A stretch of 64,000 nucleotides of DNA from positions 2,542,001-2,606,000 of the forward strand of contig NZ_LT629734.1 of NCBI RefSeq assembly GCF_900104705.1, given 5' to 3'. This DNA comes from Agrococcus carbonis (lineage in GTDB: Bacteria > Actinomycetota > Actinomycetes > Actinomycetales > Microbacteriaceae). A program made the translations under genes and the position numbers. The notes under the pieces were generated by a model that saw nothing but the letters and a program-made list of their open reading frames with translations, was not told the DNA's origin and did not search any database. Below, piece after piece: positions 1 to 10,442 of the stretch (position 1 is its first letter; each line of letters starts with the position of its first letter).

Positions 1-443
1 ACCGCGTGACGATGCTGCTCGCGCCCCACCCGGGCGCCGAGCCGCGCCCGATCCAGAAGGGCGCCTCCGGCGGCGAGCTCAGCCGCATCATGCTCGCGCT
101 CGAGGTCGCGCTCGCCGACGAGAGCGTGCCGACGATGGTGTTCGACGAGGTCGACGCTGGCGTCGGCGGCGCCGCGGCGATCGAGATCGGCCGACGCCTC
201 GCGCGGCTCGCCGAGCACTGCCAAGTGATCGTCGTCACGCACCTCGCGCAGGTCGCGGCCTTCGCCGAGCACCACGTGCGGGTCGAGAAGGGCACCGACG
301 GCCGCATCACCGCATCCCAGGTGACGCGCGTCGACGGCGAGGAGCGCCTCGCCGAGCTCGCCCGCATGCTCTCGGGCACCGCATCCGAGACCGCGCTCGC
401 GCACGCCCGCGAGTTGCTCGAAGATGCGCGAGTGGTGGGATAG
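1..443 (+). CDS. recN: DNA repair protein RecN, C-terminal part (5' end outside window)
   Basis: RecN is an SMC-like ATPase that acts at DNA double-strand breaks. Only the last ~147 codons are present, and the frame is open from base 3. The piece contains the ABC signature GASGGELSR followed by the Walker B stretch [13 protein letters not shown], then the D-loop/H-loop region with [17 protein letters not shown]. This order (signature, Walker B, switch His) is the C-terminal head half of an SMC/RecN ATPase, and the short tail after it is typical of RecN. It is followed directly by pyrG, as in many actinobacteria. The stop codon TAG is itself part of the -10-like hexamer of pyrG. Confidence 0.93.
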   Translation, partial: RVTMLLAPHPGAEPRPIQKGASGGELSRIMLALEVALADESVPTMVFDEVDAGVGGAAAIEIGRRLARLAEHCQVIVVTHLAQVAAFAEHHVRVEKGTDGRITASQVTRVDGEERLAELARMLSGTASETALAHARELLEDARVVG

Positions 444-446
444 GCT
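441..446 (+). promoter_or_regulatory. -10-like hexamer for pyrG
   Basis: TAGGCT ends 8 bases before the GTG of pyrG and overlaps the recN stop. Position suggests a leaderless or near-leaderless mRNA. A clear -35 box was not assigned. Confidence 0.45.
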
Positions 447-454
447 CGAAGCCC

Positions 455-2199
<1,745 letters not shown>

Positions 2200-2203
<4 letters not shown>

Positions 2204-2814
2204 TCGCCGACGCGCTCGGCCGCCAGCCGGTGCTCGCGCGCGAGCGGCTGTTCGACGGGCGCATCTGGGACGTCGAGGCCGAGGAGTTCGACTTCGGCGG
2301 CCAGCGCATCCGCCGCGAGGTGATCGTGCACCCGGGGGCGGTCGCCGTCGTCGCGCTGAACGACGCCGACGAGGTGATGCTCGTGCACCAGTACCGGCAT
2401 CCCGCGGGCGGCACGCTGTGGGAGCTGCCCGCGGGGCTGCTCGACGTCGACGGCGAGGATCCGCTCACCGGGGCCCGGCGCGAGCTCGCCGAGGAGGCCG
2501 ACCTCGAGGCGGTCACGTGGCGCACGCTCATCGACGTCTCGACGACCGGGGGCGGCTCGACCGAGATGATCCGGGTCTACCTCGCGACCGACGTGCGCGA
2601 GCTGCCCGAAGCGCACGCGCGCGAGCACGAGGAGGCCGAGATGGAGCGCCGCTGGGTGCCGCTCGCCGAGATCCTCGAGGCGGCGAGCAGCCTGCGGCTG
2701 CACAACGCGACGCTGCTCGCGGCGATGCTCGCGCTCACGCAGCTGCGCGAGCGGGGCGCCGATGCGCACCCCGCCGACCTGTCGTTCGACTGGCACCGGC
2801 CCCGCCCGGCATGA
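2200..2814 (+). CDS. NUDIX hydrolase, ADP-ribose pyrophosphatase type
   Basis: Likely hydrolyses ADP-ribose or a related nucleoside diphosphate derivative. The 204-aa protein has the NUDIX box starting at [10 protein letters not shown] and ending in [12 protein letters not shown], with the metal-binding REL-EE core. The segment before it ([20 protein letters not shown]) is the hallmark of the ADP-ribose pyrophosphatase (NudF) subfamily. The start is the ATG that shares ATGA with the pyrG stop. It also shares ATGA with the next gene, xerD, so pyrG-NUDIX-xerD form a coupled run. This order is common in actinobacteria. Substrate is inferred from subfamily only. Confidence 0.9.
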
Positions 2815-3773
2815 CGCCGCAGCAGGCCGTCGAGCGGCTGCTGCGGCAGCTCGCGATCGAGCGCGGCCTGTCGAAGCACACGGTCGCCGCATACCGCCGC
2901 GACCTCGCCGGCTACCTTGAGGTGCTCGAGGCGCGGGGGGTGACGGATGCGTCGGCCATCACGGGCGAGGACGTCGCGGCGTTCCGCGCGGCGCTCGCCG
3001 ACCGGGCGCTCGCGGCGTCGTCGGTCGCGCGGCACCTCTCGGCCGTGAAGGCGCTGCACCGCTGGCTCGTCGACGAGCGCGTCGCGGCCGAGGACGTCGC
3101 GCGCGACCAGCGGCCGCCGAAGCTGCCGCAGAGGCTCCCGAAGGCCATCTCGGTGTCGCAGATGCAGCGGCTGCTCGAGGTCGCGGGAGCGGATGTCGAC
3201 CCAGGCGACGGCTCGGGCGACGGCTCGGCCGCGAGCGACGGCGCGGCCGTCGATCCGGCGCGGCTGCGCGATCGCGCGCTGCTCGAGCTGCTCTACGCGA
3301 CCGGCGCGCGCGTGTCGGAGGTGATCGCCCTCGATGTCGACGCCGTGCCGCCCGCCGACGCCGAGCATCCGCTCATCAGGGTCACGGGCAAGGGCGCCAA
3401 GCAGCGGCTCGTGCCGATCGGCTCCTACGCGCGGGCGGCGCTCGACGCGTGGCTCGTGCGGGGGAGGGCGGCGCTCGCCGCGAACGGGCGCGGCACGCCT
3501 GCGCTGCTGCTCGGCGTGCGCGGCGGGCGCCTGAGCCGGCAGGCGGCGTGGGAGATCATCCAGCGCGTCGCCGAGGAAGCCGGGGTGCCGGGCGTCTCGC
3601 CGCACACCTTCCGCCACTCGTTCGCGACCCACCTGCTCGAGGGCGGGGCCGACGTGCGCGTGGTGCAGGAGCTGCTGGGCCACGCATCCGTCGCGACGAC
3701 GCAGATCTACACGCACGTGACCGCCGACACGCTGCGCGATATGTATACGGTCGCGCACCCGCGGGCCAGATGA
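2811..3773 (+). CDS. xerD: Tyrosine recombinase XerD
   Basis: Site-specific recombinase that, with XerC, resolves chromosome dimers at dif during division. The 320-aa protein has an N-terminal SAM-like core-binding domain (residues ~1-90) and a catalytic domain. The tetrad is visible: Arg in [11 protein letters not shown], Lys in [13 protein letters not shown], His-x-x-Arg in [14 protein letters not shown], and the final His and Tyr in [16 protein letters not shown]. An acidic/serine-rich insert of about 20 residues lies before the catalytic Arg. It sits immediately upstream of the segregation block parA-scpAB, its usual place, so it is the housekeeping enzyme rather than a phage integrase. 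The contiguity is broken here by the RelA/SpoT insertion, which begins right after its stop. Confidence 0.93.
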   Translation: MTPQQAVERLLRQLAIERGLSKHTVAAYRRDLAGYLEVLEARGVTDASAITGEDVAAFRAALADRALAASSVARHLSAVKALHRWLVDERVAAEDVARDQRPPKLPQRLPKAISVSQMQRLLEVAGADVDPGDGSGDGSAASDGAAVDPARLRDRALLELLYATGARVSEVIALDVDAVPPADAEHPLIRVTGKGAKQRLVPIGSYARAALDAWLVRGRAALAANGRGTPALLLGVRGGRLSRQAAWEIIQRVAEEAGVPGVSPHTFRHSFATHLLEGGADVRVVQELLGHASVATTQIYTHVTADTLRDMYTVAHPRAR

Positions 3774-3795
3774 TTGTCTGGTGGCCCTGACAATG

Positions 3796-3836
3796 CGGTG
3801 TCTCAATGACTAACGATACGGTGTCTGAATGACTAA
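3796..3836 (+). repeat. 18-bp direct repeat (two copies, 23-bp period) spanning promoter and start of the RelA/SpoT gene
   Basis: CGGTGTCTCAATGACTAA at 3796-3813 recurs with one mismatch (CGGTGTCTGAATGACTAA) at 3819-3836. The second copy contains most of a -10-like TACGGT (3817-3822) and the ATG at 3829. A short inverted repeat, ATTGTC at 3773-3778 with GACAAT at 3789-3794, lies just upstream, immediately after the xerD stop. The AT-rich, iterated character resembles either insertion-sequence end repeats or a regulator site. I cannot tell which from sequence alone. Confidence 0.7.
3817..3822 (+). promoter_or_regulatory. -10-like hexamer for the RelA/SpoT-domain gene
   Basis: TACGGT followed by exactly 6 bases and the ATG at 3829. 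It lies inside the direct-repeat pair and supports the chosen start, for which no Shine-Dalgarno is visible. Confidence 0.45.
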
Positions 3837-4851
3837 TGGCTGGACACGACCGGCTCACAGCAAGAACGCCGTGAATCGCGCTGGTGAGGTCCTGATTGAC
3901 GACACTTCAAGCGACTTAGAGAGGGCTGAAGCTCTTGCTGTCGTGAATAACTGGCGTTCGTCACACGGGTTCCCCCTCAACACCATCGCCATGTCGCTTC
4001 GAAGCAAGGCAACGAAGATCGACCCCGACGCGATTATTGCGCGGCGCACCAAGCGAATGCCGTCGATCGTAAGGAAGCTTGCGCGGTTCCCCGCGATGCG
4101 GGCGGCGCGGATGCAGGACCTCGGGGGTTGCAGGGCTGTCGTCCGCGACATCCAGGCGGTGCTGGAGGTCGATGCTGCCATGCGTGCGAGTCAGCACAAG
4201 CATCGACTGCAGGGTTCGAAGGACTATATTGCGGAGCCCAAGCCCGACGGATATCGCGGCATTCATTTGGTCTATCAGTATCGGAGCGACAAGACCGAGA
4301 TCCACAATGGTCAGTTGATCGAGGTTCAGATCCGCACCAAGGCGCAGCACGCTTGGGCGACAGCGGTCGAAACGGCGGGAACGTTCACGAGCCAGGCGCT
4401 GAAGTCTGGCGAGGGCGACGCTGACTGGCGGGAGTTCTTCAGGCTTGCTTCCTCCGCGATCGCACTGGAGGAAGGCGCACCCACGGTGCCTGGAACGCCG
4501 GATTCAGCAACGGTCATTCGTGAACGGCTAACGGACCTGGAAGGCGGATTGCGTGTCCGCGACAAGTTGTCTGGCTGGGCGAAGGCCGTGCAAGTTGTGG
4601 AGCAACAAGCGGCTTCAGGAAACTACGTGCTACTGGTACTGGATTCGCTCGAAAACACCCTCGCGTTCTCGAGTTTTGCTCGGCAAGAAGACGCAGAGGC
4701 GGCATACGCGGTCATGGAGGCGCGCTCGGAGCCTCATCAAGACGTTGTTCTGGTGGCTGCAGACTCGATCAACGCTCTTCGCGCCGCCTATCCGAACTAC
4801 TTCGGGGACACGGCCCACTTCGTGAAGATCCTCGATCGCTTTCTGGCTTGA
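3829..4851 (+). CDS. RelA/SpoT nucleotidyltransferase-domain protein, possible toxSAS-type alarmone synthetase
   Basis: A 340-aa protein with a RelA/SpoT synthetase-type domain at residues ~50-190. Family motifs are DLGGCRAVV, then DYIAEPKPDGYRGIHLVY (the GYRxxH nucleotide-binding motif), then IEVQIRTKAQHAWA (catalytic E-Q-RT segment). There is no HD hydrolase, TGS or ACT domain, so it could only synthesise or transfer, not degrade. The last ~140 residues are an extension with no domain I recognise. Codon use differs from its neighbours (TTG, GAA, AAG/AAC mixtures, visibly lower GC), and it splits the usually contiguous xerD-parA-scpA block, so it is probably acquired. Relatives include housekeeping small alarmone synthetases and toxic ones that pyrophosphorylate nucleotides or tRNA. 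Which one this is cannot be decided here, and no antitoxin ORF is evident beside it. Confidence 0.8.
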   Translation: MTNGWTRPAHSKNAVNRAGEVLIDDTSSDLERAEALAVVNNWRSSHGFPLNTIAMSLRSKATKIDPDAIIARRTKRMPSIVRKLARFPAMRAARMQDLGGCRAVVRDIQAVLEVDAAMRASQHKHRLQGSKDYIAEPKPDGYRGIHLVYQYRSDKTEIHNGQLIEVQIRTKAQHAWATAVETAGTFTSQALKSGEGDADWREFFRLASSAIALEEGAPTVPGTPDSATVIRERLTDLEGGLRVRDKLSGWAKAVQVVEQQAASGNYVLLVLDSLENTLAFSSFARQEDAEAAYAVMEARSEPHQDVVLVAADSINALRAAYPNYFGDTAHFVKILDRFLA

Positions 4852-5416
4852 CGCCGGTTTATCGCATCGGTGGACGCGGGCGCGCGCCCATGCTCCTCGG
4901 TGGGCGCAGCCCGAACGTCGCATAGCCGAACCCGGGCCGCTCGCCTCGGTGCGGTGCGGCTGATGTGGGACACCAAGGAGACGGTGTGCTCATTCGAGCC
5001 TGGCTACCGGCGCGTGACGGGGCAGAGTCATCATTTGCTCGCGGGTCGCTGCGACAGCCCCGGTGAGGGTCGATGCCACGGCACAGCGGCTCGCGGCTCT
5101 TGGCCTCCGAGCGGTGCCTGAGTCGAGCCATGTGCCCTGGGCCAGCGCCACGCCACTGTCGAGGATCCGGACGGCCACGGGTCGACATCCACGCCGATCA
5201 GATCCGAAGGAGGGCCGCTTGACGCCGTTTCGCGTTCGGGCTCCGCGCCTGCGCCAACAGCGACTGCGGTCGCTACATGTGACGACCGGCGCCCTGAAAA
5301 CGTCTCGTTCGAGAACCGCTGCCAGCGCTCCGCGGCCAGCAGCCTGCGGCAGAGCCTCAACCAGAGGTTGAGATACACGCCGGATGCGGCTACCGCGCAA
5401 GGCGCGCCGAGGTTCC
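4852..5416 (+). other. Gene-free stretch between the RelA/SpoT gene and parA
   Basis: About 565 bases with short overlapping ORFs on both strands, none with recognisable motifs, a convincing ribosome site or the strong third-position GC pattern of the flanking genes. It belongs to the same atypical island as the RelA/SpoT gene. It may be decayed mobile DNA, but I could not identify any transposase remnant. Confidence 0.5.
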
Positions 5417-5422
5417 TACACT
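5417..5422 (+). promoter_or_regulatory. -10-like hexamer for parA
   Basis: TACACT ends 7 bases before the GTG at 5430. It marks where the housekeeping block resumes after the insertion, so parA-scpA-scpB have their own promoter. Confidence 0.4.
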
Positions 5423-5429
5423 CGAAGGC

Positions 5430-6308
5430 GTGAGCAACAGCACCGAGACCCTGGCCGGCATGGAGGCACCCGCGCTCGGGCCGACCGGGCGTCCGGAGCG
5501 GGAGTTCCCGGTGCCCGAGCCGCTCGTGAGCCACGGGCCCGCCCGCATCATCACGATGTGCAACCAGAAGGGCGGCGTCGGCAAGACGACGACCTCGATC
5601 AACCTCGGCGCCGCCGTGGCCGAGTACGGCCGCCGCGTGCTCGCGATCGACTTCGACCCGCAGGGTGCGCTGAGCGCGGGCCTCGGCGTCGACAACCACG
5701 ACGCGACGACCGTCTACGACCTGCTGCTCAACCCCAAGCTCGACCCGCGCGAGGCGATCCAGCCGACGAGCGTCGAGGGCCTCGACATCATCCCGGCGAA
5801 CATCGACCTCTCGGCCGCCGAGGTGCACCTCGTCAACGAGGTCGCTCGCGAGCAGATCCTCGCGCGGGTGCTGCGCAAGGTCGCCGACGACTACGACCTC
5901 ATCCTCATCGACTGCCAGCCCTCGCTCGGCCTGCTCACGATCAACGCGCTCACCGCCGCGCACGGCGTGCTCATCCCGCTCGAGAGCGAGTTCTTCGCGC
6001 TCCGCGGCGTCGCGCTGCTCAACGAGACGATCGAGAAGGTGCAGGACCGCCTGAACCCGGCGCTCGAGCTCGACGGCATCCTCGTCACGATGTACGACGC
6101 CCGCACGCTGCACGCGCGCGAGGTGATGGAGCGGGTGGTGGATGCGTTCGGCGACACTGTGCTCGAGACCGTCGTGCGCCGCACGGTCAAGTTCCCCGAC
6201 GCATCCGTCGCGGGGGTGCCCGTGACGCAGTTCGCCCCCGAGCACGCAGCGGCTGCGATCTACCGCCAGCTCGCGCGCGAGCTCATCGCGCGCGGCGCCA
6301 TCGCCTGA
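5430..6308 (+). CDS. ParA/Soj-family chromosome partitioning ATPase
   Basis: A 292-aa deviant-Walker ATPase. The P-loop NQKGGVGKTTTSINLG carries the signature lysine at about residue 50, followed by VLAIDFDPQGALSAGLG (Walker A') and LILIDCQPSLGLLTINAL (Walker B). Family members dimerise on ATP and bind DNA to move chromosomes or cargo. This copy is the one linked to xerD and scpAB in actinobacteria rather than the parAB pair near oriC. A role alongside the SMC-ScpAB condensin is therefore inferred from context. The ~35-residue N-terminal extension before the P-loop has no recognised motif. scpA starts 8 bases after its stop. Confidence 0.88.
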   Translation: MSNSTETLAGMEAPALGPTGRPEREFPVPEPLVSHGPARIITMCNQKGGVGKTTTSINLGAAVAEYGRRVLAIDFDPQGALSAGLGVDNHDATTVYDLLLNPKLDPREAIQPTSVEGLDIIPANIDLSAAEVHLVNEVAREQILARVLRKVADDYDLILIDCQPSLGLLTINALTAAHGVLIPLESEFFALRGVALLNETIEKVQDRLNPALELDGILVTMYDARTLHAREVMERVVDAFGDTVLETVVRRTVKFPDASVAGVPVTQFAPEHAAAAIYRQLARELIARGAIA

Positions 6309-6316
6309 CGCGGACC

Positions 6317-7213
6317 GTGCCGCCATCGTCCGACGTCGACGCGTCCGCGCCGACGCCCGAACCCGAAGCACCGGGGCCGGGCGGCGAAGGGGCCACCGCG
6401 GCGGACGCTGAGGCATCCCATCCCGAGGCGGTCGGCTTCCGCCTCGCGCTCGACAACTTCGACGGCCCGTTCGACCTGCTGCTCACGCTCATCGGCAACC
6501 GCTCGATGGATGTCACCGAGATCGCCCTCAGTCGCGTGACGAACGAGTTCATCGCCTACGTGCGCACGCTCGACACGCAGGAGGAGCTCGAGCAGGCGAG
6601 CGAGTTCATCGTCGTCGCGGCGACGCTGCTCGACCTCAAGATCGCCTCGCTGCTGCCGGCGGGCGACGTCGTCGACAGCGAGGACGTCGCGCTGCTCGAG
6701 GCGCGCGACCTGCTGTTCGCGCGCCTGCTGCAGTACCGCGCGTTCAAGCAGGCCGCGCTGTGGATGGCCGAGCGGATCGGCGCCGAGTCGGGCCGCCACG
6801 CACGGTCGGTGCGGCTCGAGGAGCGCTTCCGGCAGCGCACCCCCGAGCTCAAGTGGACGCTCTCGGCAGACGACTTCGCCGCGCTCGCGCTCCTCGCCCT
6901 CACGCCGAAGGAGATCCCGACCGTCGGGCTCACCCACCTGCACGCGCCGCTCGTGTCGATCCGCGAGCAGGCCGCGCACATCGTGTCGACCCTGCGCGCG
7001 AAGGGCTCGACGACCTTCCGCGAGCTCATCGCCGGCGAAGCCACGCGCGGCGTCGTCGTCGCGCGCTTCCTCGCGGTGCTCGAGCTCTACCGCCACGCCG
7101 CCATCACCTTCGAGCAGCTGGAGCCCCTGGGCGAGCTCTCCATCAGCTGGACCGGCCATGACTTCCGCGACGAGGACCTCGTGAGCCTGGGGGCAGACTA
7201 TGACCATGCCTGA
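6317..7213 (+). CDS. scpA: Segregation and condensation protein A
   Basis: Kleisin subunit of the SMC-ScpA-ScpB condensin that compacts and segregates the chromosome. The 298-aa protein has a low-complexity acidic/proline N-terminus (residues ~1-37). The kleisin domain then starts at FRLALDNFDGPFDLLLTLI, the ScpA hallmark, with SEFIVVAATLLDLKIASLLP and a C-terminal winged-helix part ending in FEQLEPLGELSISW. GTG at 6317 is the only in-frame start between the parA stop and the kleisin domain. The end overlaps scpB by 14 bases, indicating coupled translation of the two partners. Confidence 0.93.
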   Translation: MPPSSDVDASAPTPEPEAPGPGGEGATAADAEASHPEAVGFRLALDNFDGPFDLLLTLIGNRSMDVTEIALSRVTNEFIAYVRTLDTQEELEQASEFIVVAATLLDLKIASLLPAGDVVDSEDVALLEARDLLFARLLQYRAFKQAALWMAERIGAESGRHARSVRLEERFRQRTPELKWTLSADDFAALALLALTPKEIPTVGLTHLHAPLVSIREQAAHIVSTLRAKGSTTFRELIAGEATRGVVVARFLAVLELYRHAAITFEQLEPLGELSISWTGHDFRDEDLVSLGADYDHA

Positions 7214-7895
7214 GACCGATACGACGGATGCGGCCGAGACCGACGCGGTCGCGGACGCGGAGGATGCGGCCGAGGCCGCCCCGAGCGAGATCCGCGGGGG
7301 CGCTCCCGCCGAGGCCGCCGAGCCCGACCGCTCGCACCTGCCGCTCGAGCGCCGCATCGAGGCGATCCTCATGGTCGCCGACGAGCCGCAGGGCGCGGTG
7401 CACCTCGCGACGGCGCTGCGCGCGCCCGTGAAGGCGGTCAAGGCGGCGATCGAGGCTCTCCGCGACGACTACGACGGCAAGCCCGTCGGCGATCGGCCGG
7501 CGGGCCCCGAGCGCGGCTTCGAGCTGCGCGAGGTCGGTGGCGGCTGGCGCATCTACGTGCGCGAGGGCTACGACGTCGACGCCGCCGACTTCGTGCTCAC
7601 CCAGACGCCCACGCGACTCTCGCAAGCCGCGCTCGAGACGCTCGCCGTCATCGCCTACAAGCAGCCCATCACGCGCGGCGCCGTCGCGGCGATCCGCGCC
7701 GTCAACGTCGACTCGGTCGTGCGCACGCTGCTCGGCCGCGGTCTCATCCGCGAGGCGTTCGCCGACTCGGAGACGGGCGCCATCCACTACGAGACCACCG
7801 AGCTGCTGCTGACGCAGCTGGGCCTGAACTCGCTCGACGAGCTGCCGCCGATCTCGCCGCTGCTGCCCGACGGCGAGGAGGAGCTGCCGCTGTGA
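7200..7895 (+). CDS. scpB: Segregation and condensation protein B
   Basis: Tandem winged-helix partner of ScpA in the SMC complex. The 231-aa protein has an acidic, alanine-rich N-terminus. The ScpB core begins at LERRIEAILMVADEPQGAVHLA, and the second winged helix contains RLSQAALETLAVIAYKQPIT and IRAVNVDSVVRTLLGRGLI. The start may be ATG 7200 (used here, inside the scpA 3' end) or ATG 7206. The tail overlaps the rluB start as GTGA. Confidence 0.94.
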   Translation: MTMPETDTTDAAETDAVADAEDAAEAAPSEIRGGAPAEAAEPDRSHLPLERRIEAILMVADEPQGAVHLATALRAPVKAVKAAIEALRDDYDGKPVGDRPAGPERGFELREVGGGWRIYVREGYDVDAADFVLTQTPTRLSQAALETLAVIAYKQPITRGAVAAIRAVNVDSVVRTLLGRGLIREAFADSETGAIHYETTELLLTQLGLNSLDELPPISPLLPDGEEELPL

Positions 7896-8653
7896 ACCGC
7901 ACCGACCGCCACGAAGGCGCCGAGGGCGAGCGCCTGCAGAAGGTGCTCGCCGCCGCCGGCGTCGCGAGCCGCCGCGTCGTCGAGGACATGATCGTCGCGG
8001 GCCGCATCACGGTCGACGGCCGCGTCGTCACCGAGCTCGGCACCCGCATCCGCCCCGACGCTCGCGTCACGGTCGACGGCACCGCGGTGCAGCTCGACAC
8101 GACGAAGCGCTACCTCATGCTCAACAAGCCCACCGGCGTCGTCTCGACCATGAGCGACGAGCGCGGCCGGCCCGACCTCCGCGGCTTCCTCGCCGACATC
8201 GACGAGCGCGTCTACAACGTCGGTCGCCTCGACGCCGACACGTCGGGCCTCCTCATCCTCACCAACGACGGCGAGCTCGCGCACGTGCTCGCGCATCCGT
8301 CCTTCGGCGTCGAGAAGACCTACGTCGCGAAGGTGCGGGGGAGCGTCGACCAGCGCGTCATCCGGCGCCTGCTCGACGGCTTCGAGCTCGAGGACGGACC
8401 GATCCGCGCGGATGCCGCGAAGCTCGTCGGCAGCCCGTCGAAGGGCCACTCGATGGTCGAGCTGACGCTCCACTCGGGCCGCAACCGCATCGTGCGGCGG
8501 ATGCTCGACCACGTCGGGCACCCGGTGGTCGAGCTCGTGCGCCGCTCGTTCGGGCCGCTGCACCTGGGCACGCTCCGGTCGGGGCAGGTACGCGAACTCA
8601 CTACGATGGAGCGCGGTGCCATCCTCACCCTCGCGAGGGGCGCCAAGACCTGA
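7892..8653 (+). CDS. rluB: rRNA pseudouridine synthase, RluB/RsuA family
   Basis: Isomerises uridine to pseudouridine, probably in 23S rRNA. The 253-aa protein has an N-terminal S4 RNA-binding domain (RLQKVLAAAGVASRRVVEDMI) followed by the RsuA-type catalytic domain with the aspartate in NVGRLDADTSGLLILTNDG. GTG 7892 overlaps the scpB stop. The order scpA-scpB-rluB is widely conserved in Gram-positive bacteria, which favours RluB over RsuA. The exact target base is inferred. Confidence 0.92.
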   Translation: MNRTDRHEGAEGERLQKVLAAAGVASRRVVEDMIVAGRITVDGRVVTELGTRIRPDARVTVDGTAVQLDTTKRYLMLNKPTGVVSTMSDERGRPDLRGFLADIDERVYNVGRLDADTSGLLILTNDGELAHVLAHPSFGVEKTYVAKVRGSVDQRVIRRLLDGFELEDGPIRADAAKLVGSPSKGHSMVELTLHSGRNRIVRRMLDHVGHPVVELVRRSFGPLHLGTLRSGQVRELTTMERGAILTLARGAKT

Positions 8654-8664
8654 AGGAGCCTGGC

Positions 8665-9744
8665 GTGACCCACCGACTGCGCGGCCCCGTGCGCATCGTG
8701 GGCACGGGCCTGCTCGGCACCTCGATCGGTCTGGGGCTCGCCGCCCGCGGCGTCGAGGTGCAGCTCGTCGACGCGTCGCCGACCGCGATGCGGCTCGCCG
8801 CCGACTTCGGCGCCGGCCGGCCGGCCGAGCCGGGCGACCGGCCCGAGCTCATCGTCGTCGCCGTGCCGCCGGACGTCACCGCGCAGGTCGTCGCGGCCGA
8901 GCTCGAGGCGTTCCCGGATGCGGTGGTCACCGACGTCGCATCCGTCAAGGCGGTGCCGCTCGCCGAGCTGCGCGCGCTCGGCGCGGACGTCAGCCGCTAC
9001 CTCGGGTCGCACCCGATGGCGGGCCGGGAGCGCTCCGGCGCGCTCGCCGGCTCCGGCGACCTCTTCGTCGGCCGCCCGTGGGTGATCGCCGGCCACGACG
9101 CCATCTCCTACCAGCGCGGCAGCCTCGTCGACGACCTCATCCTCGACCTCGGCGCCGTGCCGATCGAGTCGACGCCTGACGAGCACGACCGCGCGGTCGC
9201 GATCGTCAGCCACCTCCCGCAGCTCGTCTCCTCGCTCATGGCGGCGCGCCTCGCCGACGCGCCCGACGAGGCGCTGCGGCTCGCCGGCGGCGGCGTCCGC
9301 GACGTGACGCGCGTCGCTGCGAGCGATCCGGCGCTCTGGATCCAGATCCTCGGCGCCAACGCCCCCGCCGTCGTCGAGCAGCTGCGCGCCCTGCAGGCCG
9401 ACCTCGCGAGCCTCACCGACGCGCTCGAGGCGATCGACGCATCCGGGAGCCGCAGGGCGGTGGCGGATGCGCTGCGCGCGGGCAACGAGGGCGTCGCGCG
9501 CCTGCCGGGCAAGCACGGCACGCACACGCGCTTCACGCGCGTGCAGGTGCGCATCGACGACCGCCCGGGACAGCTCGCGCGGCTGCTGACCGACATCGGC
9601 GACGCGGAGGTCAACCTCGAGGACGTGCGCATCGAGCACGCGGAGGGCGCGCAGTTCGGCGTGGTCGAGATCACCGTCGTGCCCGAGGCGGTGCAGCGGC
9701 TCCACGAGGCGCTCGAGGAGCTCGGCTGGCAGGTGGTCGCATGA
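8665..9744 (+). CDS. tyrA: Prephenate dehydrogenase
   Basis: Oxidatively decarboxylates prephenate in tyrosine synthesis using NAD(P)+. The 359-aa protein opens with the Rossmann motif VRIVGTGLLGTSIGLGLA, continues with the catalytic region YLGSHPMAGRERSG and HDRAVAIVSHLPQ, and ends in an ACT domain (~residues 290-359, VQVRIDDRPGQLARLLTDIG) likely to sense tyrosine. The GTG start follows AAGGAG at good spacing. The stop overlaps the cmk start (ATGA). An aspartate phenol-ring precursor enzyme, arogenate dehydrogenase, is an alternative within the same family. Confidence 0.92.
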   Translation: MTHRLRGPVRIVGTGLLGTSIGLGLAARGVEVQLVDASPTAMRLAADFGAGRPAEPGDRPELIVVAVPPDVTAQVVAAELEAFPDAVVTDVASVKAVPLAELRALGADVSRYLGSHPMAGRERSGALAGSGDLFVGRPWVIAGHDAISYQRGSLVDDLILDLGAVPIESTPDEHDRAVAIVSHLPQLVSSLMAARLADAPDEALRLAGGGVRDVTRVAASDPALWIQILGANAPAVVEQLRALQADLASLTDALEAIDASGSRRAVADALRAGNEGVARLPGKHGTHTRFTRVQVRIDDRPGQLARLLTDIGDAEVNLEDVRIEHAEGAQFGVVEITVVPEAVQRLHEALEELGWQVVA

Positions 9745-10442
9745 GCGCCGGGGACGCTGTGGACGAGCGCGCCGAGGGCGGCGCGACCGTCATCGCGATC
9801 GACGGCCCGGCCGGCAGCGGCAAGTCGTCGGTCGCGCGCGCCGTCGCGCGCGAGCTCGGCTTCCAGTTCCTCGACACCGGCGCCGCCTACCGCGCGCTCA
9901 CGTGGCTCATCCTCGAGCGCGGCGGCGACACCGACGACGAGGCCACCGTGCTCGCGAGCCTCGGCGCGCTCGACACGCTCGAGCTCACGATCGACGCGAG
10001 CGGGCAGCGCGTCGCGATCGCGGGGCACGACGTGACCGAGGCGATCCGCACCGAGCGGATCTCCGCCGCGGTTGCCGGCGTCGCCCGCACCCTGCCGGCC
10101 CGCGAGGCCGTCAACGTGCGGTTCCGCGCGATCATCGCCGCAGCCGATCCCGGCATCGTCGCGGAGGGCCGCGACATCACGACCGTCGTCGCGCCCGACG
10201 CCGACGTGCGGGTGCTGCTCACCGCCGACGAGGCCGTGCGCATCCGCCGCCGCTTCGGCGACGTGGGCGGCGACGAGCAGCAGGTGGGTGCGCGCCTGAG
10301 CGCGCGCGACGCCTCCGATTCCCGCGTGATCGACTTCCTGCACGCCGCCGACGGCGTGACGGTCGTCGACTCCACCGACCTGACCTTCGACGAGACGGTC
10401 GACGCGATCGTCCGCCTCGCGACCGAGGAGCGCCATGACTGA
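9741..10442 (+). CDS. cmk: Cytidylate kinase
   Basis: Phosphorylates CMP and dCMP with ATP. The 233-aa protein carries the P-loop [17 protein letters not shown] at about residues 16-32, the substrate-binding [12 protein letters not shown], the conserved EGRDITTVV and the lid region RRRFGDV. It is sandwiched between tyrA and der with overlaps at both ends. The tyrA-cmk-der order is typical of actinobacteria. Confidence 0.95.
   Translation: MSAGDAVDERAEGGATVIAIDGPAGSGKSSVARAVARELGFQFLDTGAAYRALTWLILERGGDTDDEATVLASLGALDTLELTIDASGQRVAIAGHDVTEAIRTERISAAVAGVARTLPAREAVNVRFRAIIAAADPGIVAEGRDITTVVAPDADVRVLLTADEAVRIRRRFGDVGGDEQQVGARLSARDASDSRVIDFLHAADGVTVVDSTDLTFDETVDAIVRLATEERHD

Noticed and set aside
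2811..3773. Tyrosine recombinase as a phage or island integrase next to the inserted gene
   Set aside because: Sequence and synteny (NUDIX-xerD-parA-scpA) identify the housekeeping XerD. No attachment-site duplication was seen.
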